From: Sutcliffiella sp. FSL R7-0096
Lineage (GTDB): Bacteria; Bacillota; Bacilli; Bacillales; Bacillaceae_I
Assembly: GCF_038595065.1 (NCBI RefSeq)
Contig: NZ_CP152003.1
Location: 1,902,001-1,966,000 of the forward strand
DNA length: 64,000 bases
Reading direction: 5' to 3'
Below, one piece after another: positions 62,101 to 64,000 of the stretch. Numbering within the stretch: the first letter of the stretch is position 1; each line of letters starts with the position of its first letter. The position numbers and the translations under genes were made by a program. Below the pieces are notes generated by a model. The model ran no database searches. It saw only the letters and a program-made list of their open reading frames with translations, and had not been told where the DNA came from.

Positions 62101-62898
62101 ATGAAGTGGCGGGAAATAGATGAAAACGCAAAAAAATGGACAAGAGAAGCTGGTGAAAGGATCCGTGCTTCGTTCAGCAACGAGCTGATGATAGATACGA
62201 AAAGCTCTGCTGACGATCTTGTAACCAATATTGATCGAGAAACAGAGCAATTTTTTATAGAGCGCATCAGGGAGACATATCCAGAACATCAGATTCTTGG
62301 AGAAGAAGGATTCGGCGATGAATTGGATAAACTAGATGGCACAGTATGGATTATCGATCCAATTGATGGGACCATGAACTTTGTTCATCAACAGCGCAAC
62401 TTTGCTATTTCCGTTGCCGTTTACGAAGACGGTGTCGGGAAGGTTGGCTTGATTTATGATGTGGTACATGACGAACTTTATCATGCTAAGTTGGGAGAAG
62501 GCGCCTATCTTAATGATACAAAACTGCCTGACTTGGAAGAGGTCACGGTGGAGCGTGCTGTCATCGCATTGAATGCTACCTGGATTACGGAGAATAAACG
62601 CATAGATCCTACCATTTTGGCTCCCCTCGTGAAAAAAGTAAGAGGAACTCGCTCTTATGGATCTGCGGCACTTGAGATGGCTTATGTGGCAACGGGGCGT
62701 ATAGATGCATATATTACTCTGAGACTTTCCCCATGGGATTTTGCAGCGGGACTAATACTTGTAAACGAGCTTGGAGGAAAAGTAACGACACTTCATGGCG
62801 AACCTTTGGATTTGCTGGGACAGAACAGTGTGTTTGTCAGTAAACCGGGTTTGCATGAAGTTATCATGAATGACTATTTATATAAGTTGAAAAAATGA
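62101..62898 (+). CDS. suhB: Inositol monophosphatase family protein (SuhB/YktC)
   Basis: 265 aa, Mg-dependent, Li-sensitive phosphatase family. Metal motifs GEEGFG, WIIDPIDGTMNFVH and PWDFAAGLILVNELGG. Hydrolyses inositol-1-phosphate or related phosphates; the natural substrate in Bacillus is uncertain. The RBS CAGGAGACG is next to ATG 62101. Confidence 0.92.
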   Translation: MKWREIDENAKKWTREAGERIRASFSNELMIDTKSSADDLVTNIDRETEQFFIERIRETYPEHQILGEEGFGDELDKLDGTVWIIDPIDGTMNFVHQQRNFAISVAVYEDGVGKVGLIYDVVHDELYHAKLGEGAYLNDTKLPDLEEVTVERAVIALNATWITENKRIDPTILAPLVKKVRGTRSYGSAALEMAYVATGRIDAYITLRLSPWDFAAGLILVNELGGKVTTLHGEPLDLLGQNSVFVSKPGLHEVIMNDYLYKLKK

Positions 62899-62900
62899 GT

Positions 62901-62935
62901 AAAAACCCACGGATTTCATGTAGCCGTGGGTTTTT
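62901..62935 (+). terminator. Terminator of suhB
   Basis: AAAAACCCACGG/CCGTGGGTTTTT, 11-base loop, T-run. Confidence 0.88.
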
Positions 62936-63048
62936 GCAATTTAGGTGTGATATTGTTTTGATTTTCCTGTAGATTTCCCTTCCAGGGTATCGCTTGTCCT
63001 AAGGATGTAGTAATAAAAGGTAAATTATAGCAATATCATGTCTTTTGT

Positions 63049-63234
63049 TTATAATTGGCCATTTTCACGCATTTTTCTTTTTGTTTTGAATCCAAGTCCC
63101 ATTACGACCCCGAATAAAACAAACGCCAATACCATACCCATGGTGTTTCGCTCTCCAATGGCAATTCCGACCAAGCCCAAAGAAACCGCTGCCAAAATGG
63201 CATATACCATAAAAATCCACTTGATATTTTTCAT
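63049..63234 (-). CDS. ylaF: YlaF family small membrane protein
   Basis: 61 aa, two hydrophobic spans (about 5-26 and 32-50) then basic KTKRKMRENG. Matches B. subtilis YlaF, encoded beside typA there. Function unknown. RBS AGGAGGAG before ATG 63234. Divergent from typA. Confidence 0.85.
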   Translation of the reverse strand: MKNIKWIFMVYAILAAVSLGLVGIAIGERNTMGMVLAFVLFGVVMGLGFKTKRKMRENGQL

Positions 63235-63314
63235 AAAATCAACTCCTCCTGATGAAGCTAAGAACGTATAACTTATATTTTACATAAGTCCCTTTCTCTT
63301 TTCTACCATGTTTG

Positions 63315-63323
63315 TGGTATAAT
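63315..63323 (+). promoter_or_regulatory. Extended -10 promoter of typA
   Basis: TGGTATAAT, with a perfect TATAAT and the TGN extension; no good -35 at 17 bp. About 40 bp before the GTG. Confidence 0.65.
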
Positions 63324-63362
63324 ACTAAAGTTATTAAGTTGTATAATTAGGGAGATGAAATA

Positions 63363-64000
63363 GTGAACATCCGCAATGATATTAGAAACATCGCAATTAT
63401 CGCTCACGTTGACCATGGTAAAACGACGTTAGTTGACAAGTTGCTACACCAAGCTGGGACGTTTAGAACGAACGAGCAGGTAGCAGAACGTGCCATGGAC
63501 TCCAATGATTTAGAAAGAGAACGTGGGATTACCATATTAGCTAAAAATACGGCAATTAACTATAAAGATACGCGCATCAACATCATGGACACACCTGGAC
63601 ATGCCGACTTTGGTGGAGAAGTGGAACGTATTATGAAAATGGTTGATGGTGTACTTTTAGTAGTAGATGCTTATGAAGGCTGTATGCCTCAAACACGCTT
63701 TGTATTGAAAAAAGCGTTAGAGCAAAACCTGACACCGATTGTCGTTGTTAACAAAATTGACCGTGACTTTGCTCGTCCGACAGAAGTAGTCGACGAAGTA
63801 ATCGATCTATTCATTGAATTGGGTGCAAATGAAGAACAATTGGAATTCCCGGTTGTATATGCATCTGCAATCAACGGGACAGCAAGTACTGATCCTGAAA
63901 AGCAAGATGAGAACATGGAAGCAATTTATGAGTCCATTGTAGAACATATCCCAGCACCAGTTGATAATAGTGACGAGCCGCTTCAATTCCAAGTAGCCCT
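63363..64000 (+). CDS. typA: Ribosome-associated GTPase TypA/BipA, 5' part
   Basis: The gene runs off the window; 212 codons are visible, about one third. Start GTG 63363 with AGGGAGATG upstream. Translational GTPase: G1 [10 protein letters not shown], switch I region [11 protein letters not shown]3 DTPGHAD, G4 NKID, effector part [10 protein letters not shown]. BipA aids ribosome assembly, cold growth and stress translation. In B. subtilis this is ylaG next to ylaF. Confidence 0.93.
   Translation, partial: MNIRNDIRNIAIIAHVDHGKTTLVDKLLHQAGTFRTNEQVAERAMDSNDLERERGITILAKNTAINYKDTRINIMDTPGHADFGGEVERIMKMVDGVLLVVDAYEGCMPQTRFVLKKALEQNLTPIVVVNKIDRDFARPTEVVDEVIDLFIELGANEEQLEFPVVYASAINGTASTDPEKQDENMEAIYESIVEHIPAPVDNSDEPLQFQVA

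Overview
The window is a 64-kb piece of a low-GC Bacillaceae chromosome (a Bacillus or Sutcliffiella-like relative of B. subtilis; the species cannot be fixed from sequence alone). The assignment rests on strong Shine-Dalgarno sites, sigma-A promoters, cre boxes, rho-independent terminators after most genes, and a long run of genes in the order known from the B. subtilis cheV-ykyB-ykuD-ykuE-fadH ... ccpC ... dapH-ykuR-ykuS-ykuT-ykuU-ykuV ... yknUV ... ktrC-rnjA-rpoY-ykrA-def-ykyA-pdhABCD ... sr1-speA-yktA-yktB-ykzI-suhB-ylaF-typA region. That gene order is recalled, not computed here.

Layout. 1-5.9 kb: the 3' end of a pantothenate-type Na+ symporter, a membrane-anchored alpha/beta hydrolase, a ComEC-like metallo-beta-lactamase with a lamin-tail domain, and small membrane proteins. 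5.9-12.4 kb: a trehalose operon (EIIA, treP EIIBC, an alpha-glucosidase, treA phosphotrehalase, treR) with two TreR-like operators and a degenerate cre box at the promoter. 12.6-15.5 kb: pepF and cheV. 15.5-29.5 kb: the ykyB-to-ccpC block, with L,D-transpeptidase, Tat-exported phosphoesterase, dienoyl-CoA reductase, a degenerate EAL protein, abbA, the c-di-AMP sensor darB, a 14-TM MFS pump and a TauE permease. 29.6-35.7 kb: a DUF368 lipid-carrier transporter, the dapH/ykuR lysine-peptidoglycan pair, ykuS, MscS, and a peroxiredoxin with a thioredoxin-fold partner. 36-41.7 kb: a heterodimeric ABC exporter, an XRE regulator module with a possible 29-aa protein, and ktrC. 42-48.3 kb: rnjA-rpoY, an EamA transporter, ykrA, def, ykyA. 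48.6-53.9 kb: the pyruvate dehydrogenase operon. 54-64 kb: lipoproteins, a polysaccharide deacetylase, the dual-function sRNA gene sr1, speA, a nitronate monooxygenase, yktAB, ykzI, suhB, ylaF and the 5' part of typA.

The most unusual signal is not a gene. Four copies of a 208-218 bp non-coding element (4983-5192, 22540-22756, 30463-30680, 39645-39852) with imperfect inverted ends (CAG...CTG) each sit exactly between two copies of a rho-independent terminator hairpin. The flanking direct repeat is a different sequence each time and is 21, 19, 22 or 26 bp long, always the whole hairpin; only the downstream copy keeps the T-run. This is best explained as a mobile non-autonomous element that recognises terminator stem-loops by structure and duplicates the hairpin on insertion. 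Two decayed core fragments lie at 30.7 and 53.9 kb.

A second family of about 180 bp (GG... ends, 8-bp target duplications) is a conventional MITE with three intact copies and three damaged ones. Three unrelated short tandem arrays (51, 52 and 21 bp periods) occupy other 3' intergenic regions. No tRNA, rRNA, CRISPR array, prophage or transposase gene was seen.
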